Shown: one piece after another, positions 17,871 to 26,965 of the stretch | How the letters are laid out: every line of letters begins with the position of its first letter | How positions within the stretch are numbered: position 1 is the stretch's first letter | Source of the DNA: Tritonibacter litoralis | Lineage (GTDB): Bacteria > Pseudomonadota > Alphaproteobacteria > Rhodobacterales > Rhodobacteraceae | Assembly: GCF_009496005.1 (NCBI RefSeq) | Contig: NZ_WIBF01000008.1 | Span: 146,688 to 210,687, forward strand | Length of the DNA stretch: 64,000 nucleotides | Reading direction: 5' to 3' | The notes under the pieces: generated by a model | Told to the model about the DNA's origin: nothing | What the model saw: the letters and a program-made list of their open reading frames with translations, nothing else | Database searches by the model: none | Translations under genes and position numbers: made by a program

Positions 17871-18206
17871 ATGACATTTGCAGTCCGTCTGAACGAACTC
17901 CGAGTAAAAAAGAAAAAATCGCTGCAGGAAGTTGCAGACGCACTCGGAGTTTCCAAGACTCATATCTGGGAGCTTGAAAAAGGCCGAACGGACAACCCAT
18001 CGCTTGAGTTGTTGACCAAGATTGCGGACTACTTCAAGGTGTCGATCCGGCATCTGGTTGGCGAAGATTTTGAGAACGAACAGAACGATGAAATGGCACG
18101 TATGTTCAGGCAGGTCGGCGATTTAGAAGAAAATGACCGGGCGATCATTGACGATATGATCCAGTCGCTTCGAAACCGCCGAAAGGGGGCAGATGGTACA
18201 AATTGA
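17871..18206 (+). CDS. XRE-family transcriptional regulator
   Basis: A 111-residue regulator. Residues 6-62 form a Cro/C1-type helix-turn-helix (LNELRVKKKKSLQEVADALGVSKTHIWELEKGR, then LELLTKIADYFKVSIRHLVG). The C-terminal helix (DDMIQSLRNRRK) probably dimerises. It overlaps the following ImmA/IrrE gene by 14 bp, an arrangement in which the metallopeptidase cleaves the repressor (as in the ICEBs1 ImmR/ImmA pair). Targets are probably the 17-bp repeats just upstream, giving control of its own gene and of the divergent DUF2188/TIR unit. Confidence 0.88.
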   Translation: MTFAVRLNELRVKKKKSLQEVADALGVSKTHIWELEKGRTDNPSLELLTKIADYFKVSIRHLVGEDFENEQNDEMARMFRQVGDLEENDRAIIDDMIQSLRNRRKGADGTN

Positions 18207-19047
18207 CCGCATGGAAATTGATGATGCTGGGAGCGATCCGAAGAGGCTCGCGACGGCAATTCTGGATCAACTTCCAGACGATACGGTAATGGTGCCGGTC
18301 AGAGATATCGCGAAAGCCATAGATATCTACGAGATCCGCGAGGAACAGTTGAGCGGCCTTGAGGGAGCGCTCATTGTTCCCAAAGAGAAATCTGAAGGGG
18401 CGATCTTGATCAACAAAGATCGCCACGAAAGCCGAAAACGCTACACGATTGCCCATGAGCTTGGGCACTACGTACATCCGTTCCATCGAGCCAATAGCCC
18501 AGATGGCTTCCGCTGTAAGAAGAACGATCTGGCAATCACGAAGGCTAAGCCAAACGATCCACACTCGCGGATGGAACAGCAGGCCAACGAATTCGCTGCT
18601 GAACTGCTCATGCCAGCTCGAGCTGTCGCGTCCTTCGTTCGAGACACTGGCGAGGCTGATCTGTCCCACATTCTGGAACTGGCTCGACGCCATGACGTGA
18701 GCAGGGAGGCAGCAGCGAGACGCTATATTCCCCGGATTGGCGATCCTGCTGCCATAGTTTTTTCGAAAGGAGGCGTTATCCGGTATGCGCGGAACAACGA
18801 GTTCTTTCCCAAGTTATCCGTTTGCAGAGGAGGCCAGGTTCCGCACCAAAGTGTCTCCGCTCTTTCAAACGCCGAAATTGGAGAGATAACGGGTTGCATT
18901 GAGGTTGCAGCGCATACCTGGCTGCAAAAGTCAGCCGGAGTAACCTTGTTCGAGCAAACGCTGGCACAACAAAACGGTTTCCGAATGACATTGCTTACGG
19001 CTGAGATCGAAGAAGTCGAGGACGAATGGGTAGCCCCATCGTTCTGA
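18193..19047 (+). CDS. ImmA/IrrE-family metallo-endopeptidase
   Basis: A 284-residue zinc protease-like protein. The active-site helix is AHELGH (His88, Glu89, His92), and the third ligand is the glutamate of QANEFAAELLMP (about residue 133). The C-terminal third, beyond residue 190, is of unknown fold and could be the sensor part. Start is ATG at 18193 inside the regulator gene, with GGGGGC just upstream, so the two are translationally coupled. Family members cleave XRE-type repressors on a damage or infection cue. Here that would derepress the divergent TIR unit. Confidence 0.85.
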   Translation: MVQIDRMEIDDAGSDPKRLATAILDQLPDDTVMVPVRDIAKAIDIYEIREEQLSGLEGALIVPKEKSEGAILINKDRHESRKRYTIAHELGHYVHPFHRANSPDGFRCKKNDLAITKAKPNDPHSRMEQQANEFAAELLMPARAVASFVRDTGEADLSHILELARRHDVSREAAARRYIPRIGDPAAIVFSKGGVIRYARNNEFFPKLSVCRGGQVPHQSVSALSNAEIGEITGCIEVAAHTWLQKSAGVTLFEQTLAQQNGFRMTLLTAEIEEVEDEWVAPSF

Positions 19048-19305
19048 CACAGGGTCGCAACGCGTCCATGTTGCGCAGAAGCAGACAGTGTGCAGATTGC
19101 GGCGAAGGTCTCTCTCCCCTCATCGTTAAAGCACCTCCGGTCCTCTCGACGGTGTCGGAAGCTCTAAAGGTGCTGATTGTCTCGCTCCCAATCTGTTTGT
19201 TTCACAACGGCAGCGATCGCTGAAGAGAGTCCCACCAAACTTGCATTTTTGTTTTTGGGAGTAGTGACCAAGTCCTTTCCAGGCAACAAACAGAGGACAG
19301 GATAA

Positions 19306-19695
19306 ATGCCCCAAGGAATCCAAACAACGATTGTCCGCGACGCCATCGCACGAGGGACCCTGCTATTTGAACAAAGGGAAGCTTCGCTTTGGTTCAAACT
19401 GGTTACCAAGGAATGCGCGGTGTGTGGGCCGCTGAACGTTCGGCAGGATTGGGCCGAATGTTCGCCAGGCGTGATGCCAGTTATCGACCGAGTGAGCTTG
19501 ATGTCAGGCGACTGTATCTCAGCGGCCTTTCTTCATGAGCACCCCGAGCGCGCATCCTATTGGTATGATTTACTTCAAGAGAGACTTGCGCCTGAGAAGG
19601 TTTTCCAGTTTTGCGAACGGAGAGGCTGGTCTGTAACTTCCGTCAAATCAAAACCATTGGAGCTGGAAGAAATGGGTATGCTGGCCGCGGGATAA
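19306..19695 (+). CDS. Hypothetical protein
   Basis: A 129-residue protein I do not recognise. It has a CxxC-type pair (ECAVCGP near residue 38) and a further cysteine cluster at CERRGW. It is preceded by a plausible ribosome site (AGAGGACAGG) and an ATG. It is cargo of the Tn7-like element, on its own between the ImmA/IrrE gene and a decayed ORF. No transmembrane segment or signal peptide is seen. Confidence 0.45.
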   Translation: MPQGIQTTIVRDAIARGTLLFEQREASLWFKLVTKECAVCGPLNVRQDWAECSPGVMPVIDRVSLMSGDCISAAFLHEHPERASYWYDLLQERLAPEKVFQFCERRGWSVTSVKSKPLELEEMGMLAAG

Positions 19696-19927
19696 TGAAA
19701 CGGTGAGAGTGATGGCGCCGTGAATACTTATTCATCCGTAGGTTTTTCGGGACGCAACTGCACCGTTATGCCGCTTAGAAGCAAAGCGTCAGCAAACCTG
19801 CGTCTGGCGCATGGCAGGAGAAATCTGCAATCAGCGGTCGTCATCATTGGCCTCCAAGGATGGAGATCTGGCCATGGAACATGCGGTGTCGCTTCTGCCC
19901 GTCATCGGCATGTGATACAGATTTCAC

Positions 19928-20354
19928 ATGAGTGATGAGAGATTCAAGTTTTCAGACCGAGTGAAACAGAAAGCGTTTAGCCGTGCTCGAGATGAGGCCC
20001 GGCTCAATTCTGGGGACGTCACCTCATCAGAGCTGCGCAAATAGAATGCGTTCATCAAGGCCTCGGGATTTGCCAAGAAGAAGATCGGGTTCTCTCCTAA
20101 ATGCCGACCCGAAAATGGCGACAAGTACTTTACGGACCGATCTGCTGAAATCAAACGAGTTTCAGGAGCGAAGCCAGGGGGGGCGGTGATGCAGATTGAG
20201 CGCTGGCTGGAAACCCGTCTTTGATGGGCTTGCGCTGCAGAGTAAAGATTTTGGTAACGTGCTTTTGGCGGCAGTCTTGGGCAAAGCCGAAACAACTATA
20301 TCGAGCAAGGATGCGATCGCTGATCTGTGCCACGGATGCCTTGCAGGAGGTTAG
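19928..20354 (+). pseudogene. Decayed ORF(s) with an in-frame stop and a frame change
   Basis: Reading from ATG at 19928 gives 38 residues ending SGDVTSSELRK, then TAG, after which the same frame stays open for 59 residues (starting NAFIKASGFAKKKIGF) to a stop at 20222-20224. The last part, MQIERWLETRL, continues sensibly in another frame (DGLALQSKDFGNVLLAAVLGKA...) to 20354 if one T in the run at 20219-20222 is removed. This looks like one or two former genes inactivated by a nonsense change and a single-base insertion. The family is unknown. Confidence 0.4.
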
Positions 20355-20357
20355 AGA

Positions 20358-20549
20358 ATGACAGGTTTCGAAATCGCATTCAGTGTCTGCGTGGCGTTCA
20401 CTACTGCTGCTATTTTGCTATATTTGCGCGGCTTGGTCAGAACCTCTGGTCGCGACCCTATTGACGATCCAGAGCGTGCTAAGCGGTTTCTCGAAACCGC
20501 GCCATACCATCTGCTTGAAACCTCCAGCGGGGCTACTCGCCAACACTGA
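20358..20549 (+). CDS. Small membrane protein
   Basis: A 63-residue protein with one hydrophobic helix (FEIAFSVCVAFTTAAILLYL, residues 4-23) followed by a charged cytosolic tail. It has a clear GGAGG ribosome site 6 bases before its ATG, which lies 4 bp after the end of the decayed reading frame. Function unknown. Confidence 0.4.
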   Translation: MTGFEIAFSVCVAFTTAAILLYLRGLVRTSGRDPIDDPERAKRFLETAPYHLLETSSGATRQH

Positions 20550-21269
20550 CTGTGCTTGACGGAAAGAGCGGATCTGAGCGCAAACGAACCCGGCGCCGTT
20601 TGCAGGCAACATTTATGCGCAGTGGAGCGCGGGTAAACCCCGCATTCGTATCCAGCAAAGGTCCTTTACTCCACGACAAAAGCTTGGGGGGGTAAGATGA
20701 TGCTGCCCAGCTGTCGTGGTGAGCTCACCTCGCGGCAAAGGAAAACCGCTGATTGTTACCAGGTTCACCGTTCAGCTCGAGCCATATGAAAACCGGTATT
20801 ATGTCGACCCAGACCATCAGTCGTAACTAAGCAAATTAGCTTCAGGAATGCACGAATCAATGCGTTGATTCGGCACGACTTATTGGTTCACGCAGCGTTT
20901 CTATTAAAAGCCGCCGAAAGACCGGGATGGTAGGGTAAGGCGAGGGTATAGGGGAAAACCCCTATAAATCGCCCTGAAATTGGGGATTCAAACCATGTTC
21001 CGCCCCGAGTCAAATTTATTGTTTGTTGATTGGTTTTGTAGGGTGCATACCCGCGCCCGAAACAAGAAGGGGCAACCTCAAGACGCTACAATCTCAACAA
21101 AAAAACGCGCGAACTGCGCCAACAGTCCACGCGTCTTTAGGAACTGCCAAAGGCGACTCGCAATGTAAAGACTGTGTGCCACCAAACACACGCAGCCTCA
21201 AGTTCCTTTGGCAGAAGACAACACGACACAACTGACACCGCTTTTAGCTATGCGGTGAACAGTGGCGTC
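20550..21269. other. Non-coding leader region of the tns operon with a strong hairpin
   Basis: No convincing gene. The notable feature is a perfect hairpin TATAGGGG (20947-20954) / CCCCTATA (20959-20966) with an AAAA loop, extended by GGCGA (20939-20943) pairing with TCGCC (20969-20973). It could terminate upstream cargo transcription or be a leader structure for the transposition genes 300 bp downstream. Confidence 0.4.
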
Positions 21270-21974
21270 ATGCCAAATGAGGCTACATTGATCACTTTTA
21301 CAGAAACGGGTGGGCTGAAGAGACCGGCGCCATCTATTGCGGAGCGAAAGCCTGCACGGTCTTCCAGAGGTCATTCCTCAGGATCTATGACGGTATTGAA
21401 CGACGACGGATACCGGGTCCTATATTACGAATCTAAATTGGAACGGTGTTGCGCCACAATCATGGATGCAAGCCCGGCAATTCTGCGGATTCATGAGCAG
21501 GTCGCCTTTGGCTGGCTCGACAGGGGAGCCGCGCGAACTCACTACTTTGACTTTGTGGTTACCAAAAAAAGTGGGGGGCGTGCAGCTCTTATTGTTAAAC
21601 CGGAGAAGCGAGCCCACAAACCGGCTTTTCTGAAAGAAGTCAGAGAGATTTCTGAGCAGGCTGTTCAAATTGGTGTGGTTGAAGAGGTCTTTGTCTACAC
21701 AGATGAGAGCTTCTCAGATGTTCAGCTAAGAAATGCGGAGCTGATCCGGAGCGTTCGCGAGGTTGATATTGAAGCCGATAGGGTGGTGGCTGACTTAATC
21801 AAAGGGCTCCAAGGGAATGTCAGGATCCAAGAGTTGGTGGCTGCTTCGCGTCTTGAGGCCAGGGGGTTTCGCGCTGTCGTGCGGCAGATTGGAACCGGAT
21901 CTTTGGAGTATGACGAGGGGGTATCCATTTCACGTAGTCTGGAAGTCGCGAAGAGCAGGGAATGCAACACATGA
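21270..21974 (+). CDS. tnsA: TnsA-like transposon endonuclease
   Basis: TnsA cuts the 5' ends of the element so that it moves by cut-and-paste. The 234-residue protein (ATG at 21270) carries the restriction-enzyme-like core: YYESKLE (Glu54), HYFDFVV (Asp94) and the lysine of ALIVKP (Lys110), in the usual spacing. An upstream in-frame start at 21174 exists but adds a stretch without conservation. The gene overlaps tnsB by 4 bp (ATGA). Its presence means the element should excise cleanly rather than form cointegrates. Confidence 0.85.
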   Translation: MPNEATLITFTETGGLKRPAPSIAERKPARSSRGHSSGSMTVLNDDGYRVLYYESKLERCCATIMDASPAILRIHEQVAFGWLDRGAARTHYFDFVVTKKSGGRAALIVKPEKRAHKPAFLKEVREISEQAVQIGVVEEVFVYTDESFSDVQLRNAELIRSVREVDIEADRVVADLIKGLQGNVRIQELVAASRLEARGFRAVVRQIGTGSLEYDEGVSISRSLEVAKSRECNT

Positions 21975-24082
21975 CATTCGCTTCACCTGCTGCATTCATT
22001 GGCGCATTTGATCGAGTTTCGATCGGAAATGTGCGATATCGCGTCCATCAGGCTGTCGTCGACGGGTTTGTTCTTCAAGAGATCGAAGGGAACAAGCTTT
22101 CACAGAAATTCACACATGCTGAGATTCACGCCAGAGCAAAAGTCGGTGATGTAAAGGTTGAACAACACTTCTTTGCTCCACACATCCAAGCGAAATTGAA
22201 AGCCAACCAGGACTTTGATTTGGGGCTCTTGAGCAAAGAGCATTTGGAATTTGTTTCCAATAAGTTGGCTGTTGTTCAAGCCGTTCGCGTGTTGCGAAGC
22301 CGGGGAAAGGTTAGCCTTTCTCATAGGTCTTTGAAGTCAGCCTTGCCAGAAATCATGATGTTGGCTGATGAGCTGCGAGAGGAAAAACGCAAGAAAAGAA
22401 AATATGCTGGAGGGAAGAGGACGAGTCTTGAAAAACCGTGTTCAAAAACCGTTTGGAACTGGTACACGGCCTACAGGGACTTTGGGGTTGCTGGCCTTGT
22501 TGATAAACGGTCAAGGTCGGGTCAGCGAGGTAGCCGCCTACACCCTGAAGTGAACAAACTTATGTTAGAGTGCGTTGGCGCGTACAAAAATCCAGACCGG
22601 CCTACAAAAGAGCAAGTGATTCAAGACACGCAAGATGCGGTCATGGCTGCCAACGAAAAGCGGGCTTTGGATGGTCTTGCACCTCTAAAAATTCCATCGC
22701 GAAACACTATCATGCGGCGAATTAACAGCATACCTCCCTTTGAGGCTGCCGTCTGTCGACATGGTCGTGCACAAGCCATTTCCGAATTCTATCCCGTCGG
22801 CAGGGGGCTCGTCCGCAGTAGGCCCCTTGAGCGATTGGAGATGGACGATTGGACTGTGGATTTGTTCACCATCGCAAAGCAGATGGGCATTTTCCCGCTA
22901 TTGCCACCAGAGTTGCAGGAGGCCATTGCACTTGATGGAAAGAAGAGCAGATGGCACCTTTGCGTTGCTATCTGCGGCACCACCAGATGCATCCTCGGAA
23001 TGACTCTTTCAAGCTCACCGGCGACACAGGCCGCTCTTGAGTGCCTCCATATGGTCGTACGTGAAAAGGAACAGTGGGCTGATGCCGTTGGCGCAACTTC
23101 TCCATGGGAAATGGGTGGATTGCCAGAGCTCTTAGTAACGGATGCTGGATCCCAATTTGACAATGCGCGCATTGAAGTAGCCGTTCATGACCTTGGCATA
23201 ACGGCAGATATCCCGCCGCAAGGCCTTCCACAGTTGCGAGCAACGATTGAACGTTTGTTTGAGACAATCGGAAGCAACCTGTTGCCAAGATTGTCAGGGC
23301 GGTCATTTTCAAATGTGATGCAGCGGGGCGATTATCCGTCAGAAGAACGTGCCGTTTTGTCCGTGCATGATTTTTCTCGGATTTTGGTGCGGTGGGTTGT
23401 TGATGTTTATCACAACACTCCACACGCAGGGTTGTCTGGAGAGACACCACTGGAGTGCTGGAAACGTCTATCCGAGGAATATGGTGTTCGCCCAATGCCA
23501 GACCGGCGAAGCCGCCGTATCGCTTTCGGTGTCACTAAGAAACGCGAGCTTTCAAAAAAGGGAGTTCAGGTATTGGGGGTCCACTACAACAGTGATCGCT
23601 TGATGCAATACATGCGTAACGAAACCAATCGCACGCTCAATGTGCAATGGTTGGCCGAAGACATCGGTGAGGTAGAGGTGCAGCTGGGGGCTGACTGGTA
23701 TTCGGTCCCTGCGGTTCTACCGGGGTTCAAAGGCGTAAAAGCGAGCAACTGGCTTGCCGCTTGCGAGAGGATCAGGAAAGGAAACCCGCAGGCGAGGAAG
23801 GTATCCGAAGAAGCGATTTCCACGGCGCTCAAGGAAATCAAACATTGGAATACTGCTGCGGGTGAAAAAGCTGGGATCGTAAATGAAGGATGGACCAGCG
23901 ACTTGATCGAGAAGTTGGAGGAAAATTCTTTCCTCGGATTCCAAGTCGGAGATCCAAGTTCCTCGACTTCAGAACATGGTTTGTTGGGAGCGCGAGTAGA
24001 GGTTCCTGACGGCCCAAAGTTGGAGGGGAACGAATCCACCCGTCCAGTCCTGCCTACCAGCAACGAGGATTGGAAATTCTAA
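21971..24082 (+). CDS. tnsB: TnsB/TniA-like DDE transposase
   Basis: Binds the element's end repeats and joins its 3' ends to the target. The roughly 703-residue protein has an N-terminal DNA-binding part with helix-turn-helix segments (SKTVWNWYTAYRDFGVAGLVDK, then VNKLMLECVGAY), a retroviral-integrase-fold catalytic core with DDW around residue 293, VTDAGSQFDN (Asp near 391) and a glutamate in RATIERLFETIG near 427, then a Mu-type C-terminal beta-barrel and a tail that would contact TnsC. ATG at 21971 overlapping tnsA is preferred; an in-frame ATG at 21962 is the alternative. Confidence 0.92.
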   Translation: MTFASPAAFIGAFDRVSIGNVRYRVHQAVVDGFVLQEIEGNKLSQKFTHAEIHARAKVGDVKVEQHFFAPHIQAKLKANQDFDLGLLSKEHLEFVSNKLAVVQAVRVLRSRGKVSLSHRSLKSALPEIMMLADELREEKRKKRKYAGGKRTSLEKPCSKTVWNWYTAYRDFGVAGLVDKRSRSGQRGSRLHPEVNKLMLECVGAYKNPDRPTKEQVIQDTQDAVMAANEKRALDGLAPLKIPSRNTIMRRINSIPPFEAAVCRHGRAQAISEFYPVGRGLVRSRPLERLEMDDWTVDLFTIAKQMGIFPLLPPELQEAIALDGKKSRWHLCVAICGTTRCILGMTLSSSPATQAALECLHMVVREKEQWADAVGATSPWEMGGLPELLVTDAGSQFDNARIEVAVHDLGITADIPPQGLPQLRATIERLFETIGSNLLPRLSGRSFSNVMQRGDYPSEERAVLSVHDFSRILVRWVVDVYHNTPHAGLSGETPLECWKRLSEEYGVRPMPDRRSRRIAFGVTKKRELSKKGVQVLGVHYNSDRLMQYMRNETNRTLNVQWLAEDIGEVEVQLGADWYSVPAVLPGFKGVKASNWLAACERIRKGNPQARKVSEEAISTALKEIKHWNTAAGEKAGIVNEGWTSDLIEKLEENSFLGFQVGDPSSSTSEHGLLGARVEVPDGPKLEGNESTRPVLPTSNEDWKF

Positions 24083-25066
24083 ATGTCACACGACCAACTC
24101 GGTACAGTTTCGGATGATGTGGCGGAAGCTATCGACATGCTCGCCCGCACTCATGTGGAAACACCAAGAATTAGGCAGTTGTCGACCGCGTTTCAGCGAC
24201 TATTCCGTGCTGATACTGGTATTGGCGATCGGCTGAAACCGCGCCGTTTCAGCGATGGTCTGGAAACCCATGGGATTGCTATTATTGGCGCTTCAGGGAG
24301 TGGCAAGACTGAACTGCTTCACCACTATTTCAAGAGTCATCCTTCGCTTCAGGCCGCTCCTGGTGAAAAGTGGTCGCGCTACTTGCATGTTACGGTTCCA
24401 AGCCCGGCAACGTTGAAGAGCCTTGGCTTTGAGTGCCTTAAGTTGCTTCATTATCCGAATGTTTCTGATCGTAGCGAGAAGTGGAAGATATGGGACCTCG
24501 TTAAGTTTCGGTTGAGCAAAGCCGAGATCCAAGTTTTGTGGATCGACGAGGCACATGACCTCTACAAACCGCAGGAACGGGAAGATCTGTTGAATACCCT
24601 GAAATCGCTGATGCAGGGTGAGAAGGCCGTTGTTGTGGTATTGTCCGGAACTGAGAAACTGTCGGATATCCTGAAAGAAGACAGGCAGGTTGGAAGGCGT
24701 TTTGCGAAAATCTATCTGCCTGAGGTGACCTTGGCTACCGATGGTGAGCAGTTGGCGAGGCTGACCACAGCCTATGCTCAACGAGTGGGCTTGGAGGCCA
24801 GCCCATCGGAGGAGTTGATACAGCGACTTATACATGCCGCCAGGAATCAATTTGGGCTTTCGGTTGAAATCGTAATCGGGGCCATCGAGTGGGCTCTCCT
24901 CGCGGGAAAAGGCACACTGAATGTCCAGGATTTCGCTGAGTATTGGGCTGCGCAGGAAGGATGCAAGCCGGACAAGAACGTATTCCTTGTGCGAAATTGG
25001 GCCGAAATCGAATTGGATGAACGCGCCGGGGAAGCGCCTGTTCGGAAGAGGAGCAGGCGAAAGTGA
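24083..25066 (+). CDS. tnsC: TnsC/TniB-like AAA+ ATPase
   Basis: A regulator that bridges target selection (TniQ) and the transposase. The 327-residue protein has Walker A GASGSGKT (69-76), Walker B VLWIDEAH (151-158), and sensor-type segments VVVLSGTEKLSDIL and FAKIYLPEV. The ATG directly follows the tnsB stop, and the 3' end overlaps tniQ by 4 bp (GTGA). The short basic C-terminus (RKRSRRK) could bind DNA. Confidence 0.9.
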   Translation: MSHDQLGTVSDDVAEAIDMLARTHVETPRIRQLSTAFQRLFRADTGIGDRLKPRRFSDGLETHGIAIIGASGSGKTELLHHYFKSHPSLQAAPGEKWSRYLHVTVPSPATLKSLGFECLKLLHYPNVSDRSEKWKIWDLVKFRLSKAEIQVLWIDEAHDLYKPQEREDLLNTLKSLMQGEKAVVVVLSGTEKLSDILKEDRQVGRRFAKIYLPEVTLATDGEQLARLTTAYAQRVGLEASPSEELIQRLIHAARNQFGLSVEIVIGAIEWALLAGKGTLNVQDFAEYWAAQEGCKPDKNVFLVRNWAEIELDERAGEAPVRKRSRRK

Positions 25067-26904
25067 CTGGCGTTCTTTATCCGCTACTTCCTCTAAAGGA
25101 GCAGGAAACCGCGTCGTCTTGGGTTTGTCGTCTTGCAGACTTTCACACTGGTGGTCCGTTGTTGTCCTTCCTGAATGACCAAGCTTTGTCCGCAAAAGAT
25201 GTTAGCTTGGGTAAGAGAGATAACATGCTGAGATTGTCAGATGTGACCGGCGTCGCATTTGAGGAACTTGTTTCGAGGCAACCAGAACAAGTGGCGAAAA
25301 GGCGATATCGCTTTCGCAACGAAGAGTTTTCTACAGAGTTCATGGTTGGGATGCGAACAGCGTTTTGCGCTGCTTGTATACTTGAAAATGATGTGTCCGG
25401 TTCTCACCGCCGAGTGGGCATCTGGCCATGGCTTTTCGCCTCTGTTCGGACCTGTGAGAAACATACTTCAGCTCTACAATACGTTTCGGTCAAACACTGG
25501 GCGGGGAAATTACGAAACCTTCACGAAGTTGCCCCGGAGGGACAGGCATTATTCCAACTTGCGGACAGTGCGCGCCAGCGTAGTTGCTCTCCGCTGCAGC
25601 GATATCTGCTGAATCGGCTCGAAGGTGGGAGCGGACCGGATTGGATGGATAATCAGAGCTTGGAGCAGGCGTGCTGGGCCACAAAAATGCTGGGGGTTTT
25701 GGACGGATGGGGGACAAAACCTGATTTGAACGAATTTGACGATCATGATTGGGATCAAGCTGAGCGGCTTGGCTACGAAATTGCTCAAGCGGGCGAGCAG
25801 TCCATTCGAGATGTGTTTTCGGATGTTTTGCGAAGAGCAGCAATTCGTCGAGGCAAGGCTGGTCCGTCCGGCGTGTTCGGATTTCTCTACGAGAAGCTGC
25901 AATCGAAAAAGCTCAATAGAGATCCGGGCCCTATTCGGAGTGTTCTACGCGAGTTCATCTTGGACGAGATGGTGGTAAGTGTGGGTTTCAATTTGCTTGG
26001 AGAAGAAGTTCAAAAGACCCGTCGCCATCATGCGCACTCCTTGGCGGTCAAATACAAGCTGCATCCTAAGACCGTTCACCGGGCGTTGGTTGCTCAAGGC
26101 CTGATTTCTTCACACGATCTGGACCACATGTCAGGTCTGGAAACCTTTGACGCTGCCGAAGGCGAAGAAATGGCGCGATCCATTTGCCGAGCTATTCCTG
26201 TGTCGAAGTTGGCCAAATACATGAATGCGACGCGACCGCAGGTGGATATTTGTCTGAAGGAGGGATTTCTTCAAAGTTTGGCCGGAGCTGAGATGAAGGT
26301 TGCTCAGGTTTTGGAAGGCGTTGACGCTGAAAAAGTTGATTGCTTCCTTGCTCGGTTGTCAAACGAGGCGCGTATAGTAGGCGTGCCAGCGCGCGGGCTT
26401 GCAAACATTCCACAGGCGGCGCAGGAGGCAAAACGATATTCCGGTGACATCTTGAGGCTTTTGCTTGAAGGGAAGCTCACAAGGGTAGAACAGAAACAGG
26501 GAACGAAAGGCTACCTTGCGATTTTGGTGTGCCCAAAAGAAGTAAGGAAGTTGCTGCCGCGAGATACCTCGCATTTACCCTTGTGCAAGGCGGAGGCAGC
26601 AGCGTTGCTGGGCGTCAATTTGGTGGCTCTTGATGCTTTGTTGGGATTGAAAGGCGGTGTTCCGCTTCTCCGATGGGTCAAAGACACTTTACCAGGGCCT
26701 ATCAAAGTCAGAATTGAAAATGAGGAAGTGGAGCGGTTTCTAACAACCCATATCACTCTTGGTGAGTTACAGAAACGTTCTGGATTGCATCAGCAGACGA
26801 TGCGCAAGCTGTTGCGCCAGAAGTGTATCGAGCCCCTCTATGATCCAAAGAAGATTAGAGTGTACCTCTACGACAGGGGCGAGGCGTTGGCTGCGATCCA
26901 GTAA
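25063..26904 (+). CDS. tniQ: TniQ/TnsD-type target-selection protein
   Basis: A 613-residue protein. The N-terminal TniQ domain holds the zinc ligands CAAC (Cys102, Cys105) and CEKH (Cys131, His134), after the typical opening with ESxxSW-like QETASSWVCRLADFH. The remaining 450 residues include several helix-turn-helix-like segments (KYKLHPKTVHRALVAQGLI, SKLAKYMNATRPQVDICL, ITLGELQKRSGLHQQTMRKL), as expected for TnsD-type proteins that read a fixed chromosomal site. It starts with GTG overlapping tnsC. The insertion next to the nrdJ 3' end suggests that is its site. Confidence 0.87.
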   Translation: MTGVLYPLLPLKEQETASSWVCRLADFHTGGPLLSFLNDQALSAKDVSLGKRDNMLRLSDVTGVAFEELVSRQPEQVAKRRYRFRNEEFSTEFMVGMRTAFCAACILENDVSGSHRRVGIWPWLFASVRTCEKHTSALQYVSVKHWAGKLRNLHEVAPEGQALFQLADSARQRSCSPLQRYLLNRLEGGSGPDWMDNQSLEQACWATKMLGVLDGWGTKPDLNEFDDHDWDQAERLGYEIAQAGEQSIRDVFSDVLRRAAIRRGKAGPSGVFGFLYEKLQSKKLNRDPGPIRSVLREFILDEMVVSVGFNLLGEEVQKTRRHHAHSLAVKYKLHPKTVHRALVAQGLISSHDLDHMSGLETFDAAEGEEMARSICRAIPVSKLAKYMNATRPQVDICLKEGFLQSLAGAEMKVAQVLEGVDAEKVDCFLARLSNEARIVGVPARGLANIPQAAQEAKRYSGDILRLLLEGKLTRVEQKQGTKGYLAILVCPKEVRKLLPRDTSHLPLCKAEAAALLGVNLVALDALLGLKGGVPLLRWVKDTLPGPIKVRIENEEVERFLTTHITLGELQKRSGLHQQTMRKLLRQKCIEPLYDPKKIRVYLYDRGEALAAIQ

Positions 26905-26924
26905 ACTGCCCAAGCTAATGACAG

Positions 26925-26950
26925 AGCCGCGCGTAAGCGCGGCTTTTTTT
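26925..26950 (+). terminator. Terminator of the tns operon
   Basis: AGCCGCGC (26925-26932) / GCGCGGCT (26937-26944) with loop GTAA, followed by six more T. It lies 20 bp after the tniQ stop. Confidence 0.85.
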
Positions 26951-26965
26951 GTGCTTGGCGACAGC

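Noticed and set aside
19720..19935. 71-residue plus-strand frame
   Set aside because: No family likeness; it overlaps the start of the decayed ORF in another frame and has no good ribosome site.
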